Assembly (NCBI GenBank): GCA_000993535.1
Contig: LBWG01000009.1
Coordinates: 45,800-82,654, forward strand
Reading direction: 5' to 3'
DNA: 36,855 nt
Origin: Candidatus Uhrbacteria bacterium GW2011_GWF2_39_13
Lineage (GTDB): Bacteria > Patescibacteriota > Patescibacteriia > UBA9934 > GWF2-40-263
Shown here: positions 1 to 8,100 of the stretch, piece after piece
Numbering within the stretch: the stretch's first letter is position 1
Layout of the letters: every line of letters starts with the position of its first letter
Translations under genes and position numbers: made by a program
The notes under the pieces: model-generated
What the model was told of the DNA's origin: nothing
Databases searched by the model: none
What the model saw: only the letters and a program-made list of their open reading frames with translations

Positions 1-1
1 T

Positions 2-3000
2 ACTGTTGATTTTGATTCTTTGATTGATGCCTCAGCAGGAGTCGTCCAAGGAGCCAGTCCTCTGGTGTTTGAAGGTTTAACCGCAAATGATTTTGAAACA
101 ACTTTTGCAATAACTGATCCCACCGCAGATAACATCATTACCTTTCAAAATGGAACAGGAACGGTGGCATTTTTAACGGACGTTGTTGGGGGAAGCAGTC
201 TTTTCACCGATGGCGGAACCGTTTCCTACCTCACATCCACCACAGATGATCTTGCCGTTGGTGGAACAGCTCTTGCTTCTCCTTTTTCTGTGGATGTAGA
301 CATCAACACTTTGCGAATTGGCGATGGAGCGAATGATGTAAACAATCCAACTGTCACGTTTTATGCATCTGATGCAACGGACAGCGGATCTCTTTCTTAT
401 CTTGACACGGATGGGTGGTTTTTTAGCGGGGGTGATGTTTATGTTGGAAATGACAGCGAGTCCATAAGTTCAACGGAATTTTCTTTGAGTGGAAATGATG
501 TGTATTTAGAAGATTCTCTTGGAGTTAATGGAACCATTTATGGCGATGATGGTTTGAAGATTCTTGGAGAATTCAACCAGAATATCGATATTTTAAACGC
601 GGGTAGCACTATTACCACCGGTATTACCGGAATGTTTAAATCCACTTTTACAGGTGCGCTCTCCGCTGCCAGACAGGATACGGGTCTTTATACAACGGCT
701 CAATCAGACGTTAGTGTCACAACGCAGGATTATACATTCGTCGGAGATTACGTCCGAGCAAAATGGGATCCTGGTGCCCCAGGAATTACGCCGACTGGAA
801 GCGTAAATATCTATGGACGTCTGACGGATTTTACTACGGGAAATATTACTAATTTAGATAATCTCATTGGTCACCGATTCTCCATTGGAGAAGGAAATTC
901 CATCAATGATACAACTATTTCAAATGCGGGATTTATTGATGGAAGATTTATACCAGGGTCTGGAACAGCGATTACAAATTTTAAAGGCATTTATCTTTCC
1001 GCAGATGATAATTCTGGAGCTGGAACCATCAATGATGCCAGGGGTCTTGATGTGAGTTTTACAGATGCCGGAGCCGCGAGTTTTACTTCCGCTTATGGAA
1101 TTTACGTGAGTGAAGTGCAGGCCACGAATGCCTACGGGGTTTATGTTGCGAGTGTTACAGGAAGTTCAAATGATTATTCGGTTTATACAGCAGATAATGC
1201 TGGGAATGCGGCCTTTTTAGATAATGTTTTTGTTGGTGCCACCTCTGAAGATATTACGGATGGCGTTTTTACCGTAGGCGGTGATGACTTTTTTGTCAGT
1301 GGTCAACTTGGAGTATCAGATCTCATGCGCCTTGAGGCAAGTTTTGCTGGTTTTTCTGGCGGATTTTTTAATGATGGAGGACTGGATGATCGACAAGGGG
1401 TTTATATACAAGGCTGTTTGGATACCAGTCCAACCACTGCTTGTAATTTTCTTGAATTACGAGATGGAGATGGAACGGTGATCGGAGCTATTGAAGGAAA
1501 TGGAGCCGGTGGAGTCACGAACTCCTCTGCGGGTTCTGACTACGCCGAGTTATTTCCAGGAGTACTCGCGCATTTTTCACAAGGAGACATTCTCGCACTG
1601 GACGAAGAAGGAAATGTGACCCTTGCCACACAAACAAATGATTTGATTGGAGCTTATTCTGTGTCTCCAAACGTGTTGGGAAACTGGGTTGAAGGATGGG
1701 AAACCATTGGAAACGCAGTTCCGGTGGCATTGCTCGGACAAGTCCCTGTTCAGGTAAATGATGAAGGAGGTTCCATTACGATAGGAGATTATTTGACCCT
1801 TTCCTCTGTACCAGGAGTAGCGAAAAAAGCGACAGGGGTTGGATTTATGTTGGGCCGCGCTTTGGCCTCACACTCCAGCGGAAACGGAACCATTTTAGTT
1901 TTTATTGAACCAACCTGGCAGGCGTTGGATCTTGTCATGGATTCAAATGGAACAACAGAATTACGAGATGATGTGCGAGTTGTTTCTCCACAAGAGGCAA
2001 CCCAGCAAGTACCTATTGTGAATTCTCCATCTATTTCTTTGAGAGGTTCTGTCTGGAATGAGTCCGTCGCTCAAGCGCTTGAAATGAAAATGAAAACGGT
2101 TGTGCAAGATCCTCAAACCTATCGACTTTCTGTTAGTAATACTGCTGAGAGTGAAGTAGCTTATGTGACCAACGAAGGTCTGATGCGTATCGCCGGAGAT
2201 ATGATTATTGGTGGAAGAATTTATCCATCTGATCGCGGAGTACCTCAGACAGAGAAATATATTTATTACGATGGATCCGAGGGTTCAGGCGGAGATTTCA
2301 TGCGCACCAATGCCAAAGGTTGGTCAACCGGGTCTTATGATTTCGCTGAGATGTTTTTTTCCAATGAGACGTTGAAAGCCGGTGAAGTGGTGGTTTTTGA
2401 TAAAGCAGGCGTTGGTGGACAGGTTCATCGCTCCACTGGTCTGGAGGGTGAACAACTCGCTGGTATCGTTTCTACACGTCCTGGATTTTTGGCTGGCGAA
2501 AATAATAAAGACAACTATCCAATCGCTCTTGCAGGACGCGTACCTACGCGGGTAAATCTCCAAGGAGGGGCTATTGCGGTAGGAGATCCTTTGGCTGCTT
2601 CAACCGAGATTGGTGTAGCGACAAAAGCGACAAAGCCAGGTTCTATTATTGGGTATGCTTTGGAAGCCTATGACGGAAGAGGCGATGGTCTTATGTTAAC
2701 GTTTGTGAATATGAGTTATTGGGGGGGCGCAGCAATACCACAGACACAAAATACGGCTTCTCAAGTCTCTACCCAAAGAACCGAGTTTACGAATTTGAAT
2801 GTGACAGGAGATATTTCAATGAATGGTTATGCGATGCTCAATGTAGGACGATTGGTAGGATTTGCTGACACCTGGTCGATTGAATCTGACGGAACGATTC
2901 AAACTCAGGGGCTTATCAAAAATACCATTGCTTCACATCAAGGAGAGATGGTTGAAACCATTGCCGTTGTCTCACCTGAGGCAATTATTACTCTTTCCGG

Positions 3001-3484
3001 AACAGCAGAATTGGTTCAAGGAGAAATCGAGGTGAGGTTTGAGGATGTGGCGCCTGAATATAACGATGTTATTAGTGCCACAGCTGCAATTCGCGTGGTG
3101 GTAACTCCAGATGGTCCTGTTTCTTTGTATGTTTCTGAAAAAGATCAAAATCATTTCGTTGTGAAGAGGTTTGCCGGAGAAGAGGATAGTTCCTTTGATT
3201 GGATTGTGACCGCTTATCGACGAGGATATGAACCGGTAGAGGAAGAACAACCAGAGGAAACGATCGAGGTTCAGACAACTCAATCCGAACCGTCTCAAGA
3301 GAATCAGTCAGGGGATGAAATATCAGAATCAGAAGAATCAGTACAAATCGTAGAGGAACAAGTTACAGAAGAATCACAGACACAAGAAGTCTCTCAGGAA
3401 GAGGAAGAGATGACACAGAAGACAGAAGATCCTTCAACACCAGAGACATCAGTGATCCAAGAGGAAGTCGTGATCACTCCTTAA
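2..3484 (+). CDS. Large cell-surface protein, 5' end missing (partial)
   Basis: The reading frame is already open at the window edge, so the N-terminus lies outside; at least 1160 residues are visible. The first ~500 residues are Gly/Asp/Thr/Ser-rich with many short repeats (FTVGGDDFFVSGQLGV-like), as in beta-structured bacterial surface or tail-fibre-like proteins. Two related modules follow, at about residues 500-633 and 768-902. Each begins with a YAE/FAE motif, continues with a GD/GE-V-hydrophobic stretch and a PVAL-GQVPV or PIALAGRVPT motif, and ends with a GD-L...G-A-KAT...G-ALA segment. This resembles the region seen in phage appendage and S74/G2-type autoproteolytic proteins, but that is only a resemblance. 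The last ~80 residues are a Glu/Gln/Ser/Thr-rich acidic tail. No membrane anchor is visible in this portion. Likely exported and surface exposed (inference). A hairpin terminator follows. Confidence 0.75.
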   Translation, partial: TVDFDSLIDASAGVVQGASPLVFEGLTANDFETTFAITDPTADNIITFQNGTGTVAFLTDVVGGSSLFTDGGTVSYLTSTTDDLAVGGTALASPFSVDVDINTLRIGDGANDVNNPTVTFYASDATDSGSLSYLDTDGWFFSGGDVYVGNDSESISSTEFSLSGNDVYLEDSLGVNGTIYGDDGLKILGEFNQNIDILNAGSTITTGITGMFKSTFTGALSAARQDTGLYTTAQSDVSVTTQDYTFVGDYVRAKWDPGAPGITPTGSVNIYGRLTDFTTGNITNLDNLIGHRFSIGEGNSINDTTISNAGFIDGRFIPGSGTAITNFKGIYLSADDNSGAGTINDARGLDVSFTDAGAASFTSAYGIYVSEVQATNAYGVYVASVTGSSNDYSVYTADNAGNAAFLDNVFVGATSEDITDGVFTVGGDDFFVSGQLGVSDLMRLEASFAGFSGGFFNDGGLDDRQGVYIQGCLDTSPTTACNFLELRDGDGTVIGAIEGNGAGGVTNSSAGSDYAELFPGVLAHFSQGDILALDEEGNVTLATQTNDLIGAYSVSPNVLGNWVEGWETIGNAVPVALLGQVPVQVNDEGGSITIGDYLTLSSVPGVAKKATGVGFMLGRALASHSSGNGTILVFIEPTWQALDLVMDSNGTTELRDDVRVVSPQEATQQVPIVNSPSISLRGSVWNESVAQALEMKMKTVVQDPQTYRLSVSNTAESEVAYVTNEGLMRIAGDMIIGGRIYPSDRGVPQTEKYIYYDGSEGSGGDFMRTNAKGWSTGSYDFAEMFFSNETLKAGEVVVFDKAGVGGQVHRSTGLEGEQLAGIVSTRPGFLAGENNKDNYPIALAGRVPTRVNLQGGAIAVGDPLAASTEIGVATKATKPGSIIGYALEAYDGRGDGLMLTFVNMSYWGGAAIPQTQNTASQVSTQRTEFTNLNVTGDISMNGYAMLNVGRLVGFADTWSIESDGTIQTQGLIKNTIASHQGEMVETIAVVSPEAIITLSGTAELVQGEIEVRFEDVAPEYNDVISATAAIRVVVTPDGPVSLYVSEKDQNHFVVKRFAGEEDSSFDWIVTAYRRGYEPVEEEQPEETIEVQTTQSEPSQENQSGDEISESEESVQIVEEQVTEESQTQEVSQEEEEMTQKTEDPSTPETSVIQEEVVITP

Positions 3485-3561
3485 CATCTTATCGAGCCAT
3501 TCCTCCTTTCTTCTTGAAAGGAAGGAGGTGCTGGCCTGTTCATAAGGCTTACAATCAAAGA

Positions 3562-3598
3562 GTAAAAAGCGTACGCACCCCACACGTACGCTTTTTAC
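3562..3598 (+). terminator. Hairpin terminator after the surface protein
   Basis: A perfect 14-bp stem (3562-3575 with 3585-3598) encloses a 9-nt C/A-rich loop. The right arm carries a run of five T. It sits 78 bp after the stop codon and just before the next gene. The T run is inside the stem rather than after it, so efficiency is uncertain. Confidence 0.6.
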
Positions 3599-3600
3599 GT

Positions 3601-3606
3601 TATAAT
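3601..3606 (+). promoter_or_regulatory. Candidate -10 box (TATAAT), possibly leaderless transcript
   Basis: A perfect TATAAT lies only 8 bases before the ATG at 3615, so a transcript starting at the usual distance would begin within a few bases of the start codon and be essentially leaderless. No good -35 box is visible at 16-18 bp upstream, where the terminator loop lies. Moderate to low confidence. Confidence 0.4.
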
Positions 3607-3614
3607 AAAGGTGT

Positions 3615-5996
3615 ATGACTTTTGTTTCTTCCAAACAGCTTCAATCTTTGACACGCACGTTGGTGTATTTGCTCATTTTTTTTCTGCCGTTATTTTTTCT
3701 ACCCTTTACTCTTGACCCTTTAGAATTTAATAAGCAGACTCTTTTGTTGGTTTTGACGTTTGTTGCTGCTTTAAGCTGGTTTGGATCCATGCTGCTTGAT
3801 CGTCGCATTGAACTCAAGCGGGGTCTCATCAATGTTCTTCCATTTTTTTTGATCTCAGCGGTTTTCTTTCCTGCTTTGTATTCTGTTGCCCCTTACGTTT
3901 CCTGGGTTGGATCGCATCGACAAGAATATACAAGCGTTTTAACTGTTGTGGCGTGTGCTCTGTTGTTTTACATCATGGCTAATGTATTTACACAGCGCAG
4001 TGCTCATCGCGTAGCCCATGCGGTTTGGTCACTTTCCACGTTTCTTACGGGTATTATTGGTGTATGTTCACTTTTTGGAGTGTTTCTTTTTCCTTTTGAT
4101 TTTGCACACATAAAAGGATTTAACACCGTTGGTACTCTTTCAAGTCTTACTATTTATTTGACAGTTACCACGATTTTTTTGTGTGCCGTCTGGATGTCGC
4201 ATCGCAAAGGAGACTCGATCATGCACGATGGGGCTTTAGGTTTTTTTGAGCGTTTCTTGATGGGAGGAGTTTTTTTTCTTACATTTTTTTTCCAGTTGGT
4301 GATTGATGATTCACGTCTTTGGGTGGTCTTCATTGCCGGCTTGGTTATTCTTTTGACTCTAAGTTGTTTTCGAATCCAAGATTTTTCAAACAGAATACGA
4401 TTATGGTGGCCTGTTTTTTTTCTTGCGGTCAGTTTCATTTTTTGGTTAGGGTTCCCCAAACTTCTTCCTGTTGAGATCCCTCTGGAAGTGTTGCCAAGCC
4501 ATGCATCTTCAAGTGTAATTATTCAACGTACGTTTGAGATGTATTCCTCTTCTTATGGTTCAGGTCCGGGAACGTATTTGTTTGATCACAATCAATTTCG
4601 AGGATTAGATTTGAATAAAACATTTTGGAATGTCCATTTTGATCGCGCTTCTTCGCACATCATGACGCTTATTCCCACAGTGGGTATATTGGGAATGTTT
4701 TTTTTAGCAATCTTTGTTTTGTTTTTATTCGTTCGTTCCTTTCATCAGGTGGTTTATCCAAAAACACGAGCACAATGGTTGGAGAGTTTTATCCATAGCT
4801 GTCCTTGGTTCACTCTTCTTGTCAGTGCTGCTTTGGCTCCTTGGGATATGACCCTTACGGTAAGCTTTTTTCTTTTTTCTGGATTTCTTGCTTCGCAAGT
4901 TATTCAAGAGACAAAGGTATCTACGTCGCGTTCTACTCCTGTTTTGTCCTTTATGATTTCCTTCCTTTTTTTTCTTTGCGTCGTCTTTTTTTTCAGTGGT
5001 CTTTTTTTTACCGTTCAGCGCTATGCGGCTGATGTGGCTTTCACCAAAGCCATTCGACTGGATCGAGAAAAGGGAACATTAGAAGATATCGTGATATCAC
5101 TGGAACGTGCGGCAACACTCAATCGATTTCATGATGCATATTATCGAAGTCTTGCAGAGGCACTTTTGTTGCGTGTGAATGAACAAATAGGAACGGTTGA
5201 TTCTGTAAATTCCCTCAACAGTGAATCGAGTCAATATATACAGTCACTGATTGTGGCTTGTGTGAATGCGACCGTTCGCGCAACAGAGCTCTCACCTTCG
5301 CAAGTATTGAATTGGGTGAGTCGAGGATCAATCTATCGAGAGCTCATTCCTTTGATGAGTGACGCAACAGATTTTGCTTTGAGTGCGTATCAAAAAGCTG
5401 TGCAGCTTGAACCCCAAAATCCCGAGTATTGGACTCAACTTGGAATGACCTATCTTGTCGCGGCTTCACATGTACAACCATTGCTTGGTTCGCAAGACCA
5501 ATCTCTGGCGGCTCAATCACAACAGACGTATCAGCAGTTTGTTCTTGGAGCAGAATCTTCGTTTATTGAAGCGATTAAACGAAAAGTAGATTATGCTCCT
5601 GCTCATTTTCAATTGGCTCTTACCTATCAACGGCAGAATCGTCTTGATGACGCTATTGGCAAAATGGAAAGTGTGACCACGTATAACCCATTGGATGTAG
5701 GTGTTCATTTTCAACTGGCTTTGCTCTATCTCAATCGCGCAGGAGAAGGAGATCTTGAGCGAGCACAAAAATCGTTGGAATATACGATTCAATTAGCACC
5801 AAGTTACAGCAATGCTCATTGGTATCTGGCTTCTATCTACGAACACCAAGATAAAATGGCTCAAGCTGTAAAGGAAATAGAAGTGGTTTTATCTTTGAAT
5901 CCAGATAATCCTGTGGTGCAGGTTCGTCTGGAAAATCTATCGATGGGACGAGTTGGTGAGCAATGGTCTGAAACACTTGAGCCTTTAGATCTTTGA
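3615..5996 (+). CDS. O-antigen ligase-like polytopic membrane protein with C-terminal TPRs
   Basis: 793 residues. The N-terminal ~480 residues contain about ten hydrophobic segments (for example LLIFFLPLFFLPFTL near the start). Between two of them lies an extracytoplasmic loop with GSGPGTYLFDHNQF followed by SSHIMTLIPTVGILGM, matching the G-GPG-F...H-N...G--G pattern typical of Wzy/WaaL O-antigen polymerase/ligase proteins. The C-terminal ~300 residues carry tetratricopeptide repeats (AYQKAVQLEPQNPEYWTQLG; AHFQLALTYQRQNRLDDAI; AHWYLASIYEHQDKMAQAV). Known family role: transfer or polymerisation of undecaprenyl-linked glycans at the outer face of the cytoplasmic membrane. The TPR region probably recruits a partner. 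The preceding surface protein makes an envelope-glycan or glycosylation role plausible. The actual substrate cannot be read from sequence. No Shine-Dalgarno is visible. Confidence 0.8.
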   Translation: MTFVSSKQLQSLTRTLVYLLIFFLPLFFLPFTLDPLEFNKQTLLLVLTFVAALSWFGSMLLDRRIELKRGLINVLPFFLISAVFFPALYSVAPYVSWVGSHRQEYTSVLTVVACALLFYIMANVFTQRSAHRVAHAVWSLSTFLTGIIGVCSLFGVFLFPFDFAHIKGFNTVGTLSSLTIYLTVTTIFLCAVWMSHRKGDSIMHDGALGFFERFLMGGVFFLTFFFQLVIDDSRLWVVFIAGLVILLTLSCFRIQDFSNRIRLWWPVFFLAVSFIFWLGFPKLLPVEIPLEVLPSHASSSVIIQRTFEMYSSSYGSGPGTYLFDHNQFRGLDLNKTFWNVHFDRASSHIMTLIPTVGILGMFFLAIFVLFLFVRSFHQVVYPKTRAQWLESFIHSCPWFTLLVSAALAPWDMTLTVSFFLFSGFLASQVIQETKVSTSRSTPVLSFMISFLFFLCVVFFFSGLFFTVQRYAADVAFTKAIRLDREKGTLEDIVISLERAATLNRFHDAYYRSLAEALLLRVNEQIGTVDSVNSLNSESSQYIQSLIVACVNATVRATELSPSQVLNWVSRGSIYRELIPLMSDATDFALSAYQKAVQLEPQNPEYWTQLGMTYLVAASHVQPLLGSQDQSLAAQSQQTYQQFVLGAESSFIEAIKRKVDYAPAHFQLALTYQRQNRLDDAIGKMESVTTYNPLDVGVHFQLALLYLNRAGEGDLERAQKSLEYTIQLAPSYSNAHWYLASIYEHQDKMAQAVKEIEVVLSLNPDNPVVQVRLENLSMGRVGEQWSETLEPLDL

Positions 5997-6058
5997 ATGA
6001 CAAAAGAATGTTCATTAACAATAAGTTTGGATTGGTCATTCTCAACATAGAGGGACTC

Positions 6059-6086
6059 TTGTCAAAAATATTTTTTTCTTTATAAT
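6059..6086 (+). promoter_or_regulatory. Promoter for the lipoprotein gene
   Basis: TTGTCA (6059-6064), a 16-bp spacer, then a perfect TATAAT (6081-6086). The predicted start is near 6093, giving a leader of about 60 nt before the ATG at 6153. Confidence 0.7.
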
Positions 6087-6152
6087 GACGAGTCGCTCAT
6101 TTGCGATTGAAAGTTTCCAAGATAAGCTAAACACAATGAAATGAGGTGAAAC

Positions 6153-7199
6153 ATGAGAGTCAGGATTCAAGGAATTTTTTTGTTTTTGTTTGTTGTCTCT
6201 TGTAAGGGAGATACACAGACGAGAGACTTTCCAACACCACAATCTGTAGATGATACACCTACAGCAGTCGAATCTTCTCCAACTCCTGTTTATGAGCCAA
6301 CAGTCACACCTCTCACTCCTACTCCCACTTCCACACCCACACCCACACCTTCACCTACGCTCACTCCCACTCCAACACCGACACCAACTCCCATACCTTT
6401 TCAAACACCCGAAGAGCCAGAAGAATGGAGATGGTCCGAATGTCCCCCTCATTGGTTCCTTATTGATGCAATGACCATCGATGTAGGGGCTCCTCCAGAA
6501 GTGTACGAGCAACTCAATGAACAGGGTTATATGGTCAGTCGAGTTCCTCTTTATGAGACAACGGTAGAAGCATTCTGTATCTCACCTTTTCCATATCCAG
6601 GGTTTTCAGGGAGTCAATGGAATCCGGGTTTGAACCTGGCTCAAGCCGGGGAGCTCGATGTCGAACTTTGGGAGTATAATCTGCGTCTTGCCACAGGGTC
6701 TGAATACCTGGTGGCAGTGGCCACTTCTGAGAATCATCGTTGGCCTCAGAATGTGGGGTCTTGGCAGGAAGCTCACTGTGACGATGATCCATATAATCCA
6801 GAACCTATGGGAAGCCATCCGGATTGCATGAGTGTCTGGGGACCTGGAGCCCTCCTTACTTACGCATTTTGGGTGAGGACTGATGAAACCCTAGAAAAAA
6901 CTTTACTCAATACCACGACGGGGGCATGGCAAACAGTAAAGGACTACATTGTCATGGGTGGTATGCCAACGTCTTGGAACGCTTATTATGGTGATGATCA
7001 CTGGGGAGCTCATGGTCATGGGGATGAAGAAGCCTATATGGATGATAAAGCTGGTTTCCTTGTATCCCAGCCGTGGGGAATAACACCGGAATATTGGGAG
7101 GCTTTTGAGAAGACTGTATCCCAATCAACTCAACGGTATTCTACGGTTCAGAAAAGAAAAATTCACGAGCGACCCTCGTGGATGCGTGCTCAACGCTGA
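6153..7199 (+). CDS. Lipoprotein with Thr/Pro stalk and divergent FGE/SUMF1-like domain
   Basis: 348 residues. The N-terminus is a short signal peptide ending in a lipobox, VVSC, so Cys17 would be the lipidated residue. Residues about 25-87 are a low-complexity Thr/Pro stalk (alternating TP). The remaining ~255 residues show, in order, motifs parallel to the formylglycine-generating-enzyme-like fold: VEAFCISPFPYPG, then RLATGSEYLVAV with HRWPQN (compare RLPTEAEWEYAA...YPWG), then C-DDDPYNPEPMGSHPDC, then YIVMGGMPTSW and finally AGFLVSQP (compare GFRCVRP). The reactive cysteines expected after the GG-W motif are absent, so it is probably a non-catalytic binding domain. The start is supported by a GAGGTG Shine-Dalgarno at 6143-6148. 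It has its own promoter and terminator, so it is monocistronic. The fold assignment is by pattern only. Confidence 0.75.
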   Translation: MRVRIQGIFLFLFVVSCKGDTQTRDFPTPQSVDDTPTAVESSPTPVYEPTVTPLTPTPTSTPTPTPSPTLTPTPTPTPTPIPFQTPEEPEEWRWSECPPHWFLIDAMTIDVGAPPEVYEQLNEQGYMVSRVPLYETTVEAFCISPFPYPGFSGSQWNPGLNLAQAGELDVELWEYNLRLATGSEYLVAVATSENHRWPQNVGSWQEAHCDDDPYNPEPMGSHPDCMSVWGPGALLTYAFWVRTDETLEKTLLNTTTGAWQTVKDYIVMGGMPTSWNAYYGDDHWGAHGHGDEEAYMDDKAGFLVSQPWGITPEYWEAFEKTVSQSTQRYSTVQKRKIHERPSWMRAQR

Positions 7200-7219
7200 T
7201 TGTCTATCAGCGTTTTTTT
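7192..7219 (+). terminator. Intrinsic terminator of the lipoprotein gene
   Basis: Stem AACGCTGAT (7192-7200) pairs with ATCAGCGTT (7206-7214) around a 5-nt loop, followed by a T run to 7219. The gene's TGA stop codon is inside the left arm. Confidence 0.85.
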
Positions 7220-7244
7220 ATTGGTTCATTCTTCAGTAGGTTTG

Positions 7245-7273
7245 TTGCTTTCACGGAAGAAATCTTGTATCCT
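7245..7273 (+). promoter_or_regulatory. Promoter for tRNA-Ala
   Basis: TTGCTT (7245-7250), 17-bp spacer, TATCCT (7268-7273). The predicted start near 7280 is about 6 nt upstream of the mature tRNA 5' end at 7286. Confidence 0.6.
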
Positions 7274-7285
7274 TTTGAGCACTAC

Positions 7286-7361
7286 GGGCCGTTAGCGCAG
7301 TTGGTAGCGCGTTTCCATGGCATGGAAAAGGTCATCGGTTCGAATCCGATACGGTCCACCA
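7286..7361 (+). tRNA. tRNA-Ala (anticodon GGC), CCA encoded
   Basis: A full cloverleaf can be drawn. The 7-bp acceptor stem pairs GGGCCGT (7286-7292) with ACGGTCC (7351-7357). The D stem is GCGC/GCGC. The anticodon stem TTTCC/GGAAA encloses the loop ATGGCAT, with anticodon GGC at 7319-7321. The variable loop is 5 nt, the T arm is ATCGG-TTCGAAT-CCGAT, the discriminator is A and CCA is encoded (7359-7361). The third acceptor pair is G3:U70, the known identity element for alanyl-tRNA synthetase, which independently supports alanine. The tRNA stands immediately upstream of the repeat-bracketed restriction island. Its transcript probably ends at the terminator in the first repeat copy. Confidence 0.96.
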
Positions 7362-7452
7362 TCCCACTTCGCCCTTTGGGCTACGTTGGGGATAGATCCC
7401 GTTTTTATAGAAATCAACACTTCAGGATAAAAAACGTTTATGGCGAAGGGGG

Positions 7453-7529
7453 ATGCCCCTAACGAAGCTGGAACGAAGTGGAAGCGAAGTGGGGCGCACA
7501 CGCAAGTGTGTTTTTTTGTTACCATTCCT
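7453..7529. repeat. 77-bp direct repeat, copy 1 (left boundary of island)
   Basis: Matches 11965-12041 at 75 of 77 positions. It contains three tandem imperfect units built around CGAAG-TGGA, bounded by GCCCC and GGGGC. These are followed by a small hairpin (CACAC-GCAA-GTGTG, 7497-7510) and seven T, which has the form of an intrinsic terminator. Flanking sequence outside the 77 bp differs between the copies. The ATG of the GIY-YIG gene begins 5 bases after this copy. Confidence 0.95.
7497..7517 (+). terminator. Repeat-borne terminator, copy 1
   Basis: A 5-bp stem CACAC/GTGTG closes a GCAA (GNRA-type) tetraloop, followed by seven T (7511-7517). It lies downstream of tRNA-Ala and would end that transcript. 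Confidence 0.65.
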
Positions 7530-7534
7530 TGTGT

Positions 7535-7777
7535 ATGACTACCGTTTATATTCTTCAAAGCGAAGTTGATCATCGGTATTATTATGGAATGACGGATCAG
7601 TTGATGGAAGATCGACTTAAAGAGCATAATCAAGGAAAATCTTTTCACACGAAAAAATTTTGTCCTTGGATCATTATTTGGTTTGCAACGTTTTCTTCTA
7701 AAGAAAAAGCCTTGGCATTTGAAAGATATTTAAAAACGCCTTCAGGACACGCTTTTTCTCGCAAACGCCTCATCTAA
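7535..7777 (+). CDS. Small GIY-YIG nuclease-domain protein (UPF0213/YhbQ type)
   Basis: 80 residues from the ATG at 7535. The single GIY-YIG domain is readable: VYI (residues 4-6) and YYG (16-18) correspond to the GIY and YIG strands, Arg27 to the catalytic arginine in the first helix (EDRLKEHN), and Glu63 (AFERYLK) to the metal-binding glutamate. Length is typical of the stand-alone YhbQ-like family, whose cellular role is poorly defined (DNA nicking or repair suggested). It lies just inside the left 77-bp repeat and has its own terminator, so it is transcriptionally separate from the restriction operon. No Shine-Dalgarno is seen. The frame is open upstream through the repeat, but the conserved domain begins at this ATG. 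Confidence 0.85.
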   Translation: MTTVYILQSEVDHRYYYGMTDQLMEDRLKEHNQGKSFHTKKFCPWIIIWFATFSSKEKALAFERYLKTPSGHAFSRKRLI

Positions 7778-7781
7778 AAAA

Positions 7782-7807
7782 ACTCGAGCTTGCCCCTCGA
7801 GTTTTTT
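7782..7807 (+). terminator. Terminator after the GIY-YIG gene
   Basis: Stem ACTCGAG (7782-7788) pairs with CTCGAGT (7796-7802) around a 7-nt loop. An A tract precedes and a T tract follows (7802-7807), so it could work in both directions. Confidence 0.85.
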
Positions 7808-7828
7808 GTTTCCCCAGTTCTTTCTAGG

Positions 7829-7857
7829 TTGTCTTGAGAGAGGGGAATGCATACAAT
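7829..7857 (+). promoter_or_regulatory. Promoter of the restriction-modification operon
   Basis: TTGTCT (7829-7834), 17-bp spacer, TACAAT (7852-7857). The predicted start near 7864 lies downstream of an in-frame ATG at 7834, which is therefore not the real start of the regulator gene. Confidence 0.7.
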
Positions 7858-7881
7858 ACAATCAAGTTTTACCAGTCTATT

Positions 7882-8088
7882 ATGACCATGCAAAAAACAA
7901 TCGGAGCCAAAATTAAAGCGTGGAGAGCTATAAAGGATTTGACCCAAGATGAATTGGCCAAGAAGGCTGATTTGCCCTATCCAACGCTTGTTAAAATAGA
8001 ATCGGATGCCGTTCAAAATCCGTCGATTGATACGGTTACGAAGATTGCGGCAGGATTTGGAATTACAGTTGATGACTTAATAAAATGA
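7882..8088 (+). CDS. XRE-family helix-turn-helix regulator (putative R-M controller)
   Basis: 68 residues from the ATG at 7882 (another ATG at 7888 is equally possible). Nearly the whole protein is one Cro/C1-type helix-turn-helix: KIKAWRAIKDLTQDELAKKADLPYPTLVKIESDAVQNPSIDTV, with the LTQDELA turn and IE recognition pattern, ending in GFGITVDDLIK. Size and position immediately before a restriction endonuclease gene match controller (C) proteins of type II systems, which delay endonuclease expression until the methyltransferase has acted. That role is inferred from context. The gene is first in the operon, 12 bases before the endonuclease start. The upstream ATG at 7834 falls inside the promoter and is rejected as the start. 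Confidence 0.85.
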   Translation: MTMQKTIGAKIKAWRAIKDLTQDELAKKADLPYPTLVKIESDAVQNPSIDTVTKIAAGFGITVDDLIK

Positions 8089-8100
8089 TATTTCATAAAT

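Noticed and set aside
3523-3530. AGGAGGTG Shine-Dalgarno-like sequence after the surface protein
   Set aside because: No start codon and frame follow at a suitable distance; it is part of an imperfect C/T-rich versus G/A-rich hairpin.
7334-7361. tRNA-Ala 3' end as an integrase attachment site
   Set aside because: No copy of the tRNA 3' end was found at the far end of the island (around 11965-12200) and no integrase gene is present; the boundary is the 77-bp repeat instead.
7292-7648. Minus-strand frame of 118 codons across tRNA-Ala and repeat copy 1
   Set aside because: It is antisense to a clear tRNA and to the GIY-YIG gene; its C-terminal part is just the reverse complement of the tRNA.
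7834-7881. Longer XRE regulator from the ATG at 7834
   Set aside because: The ATG lies inside the predicted promoter, between -35 and -10, so it would not be transcribed.
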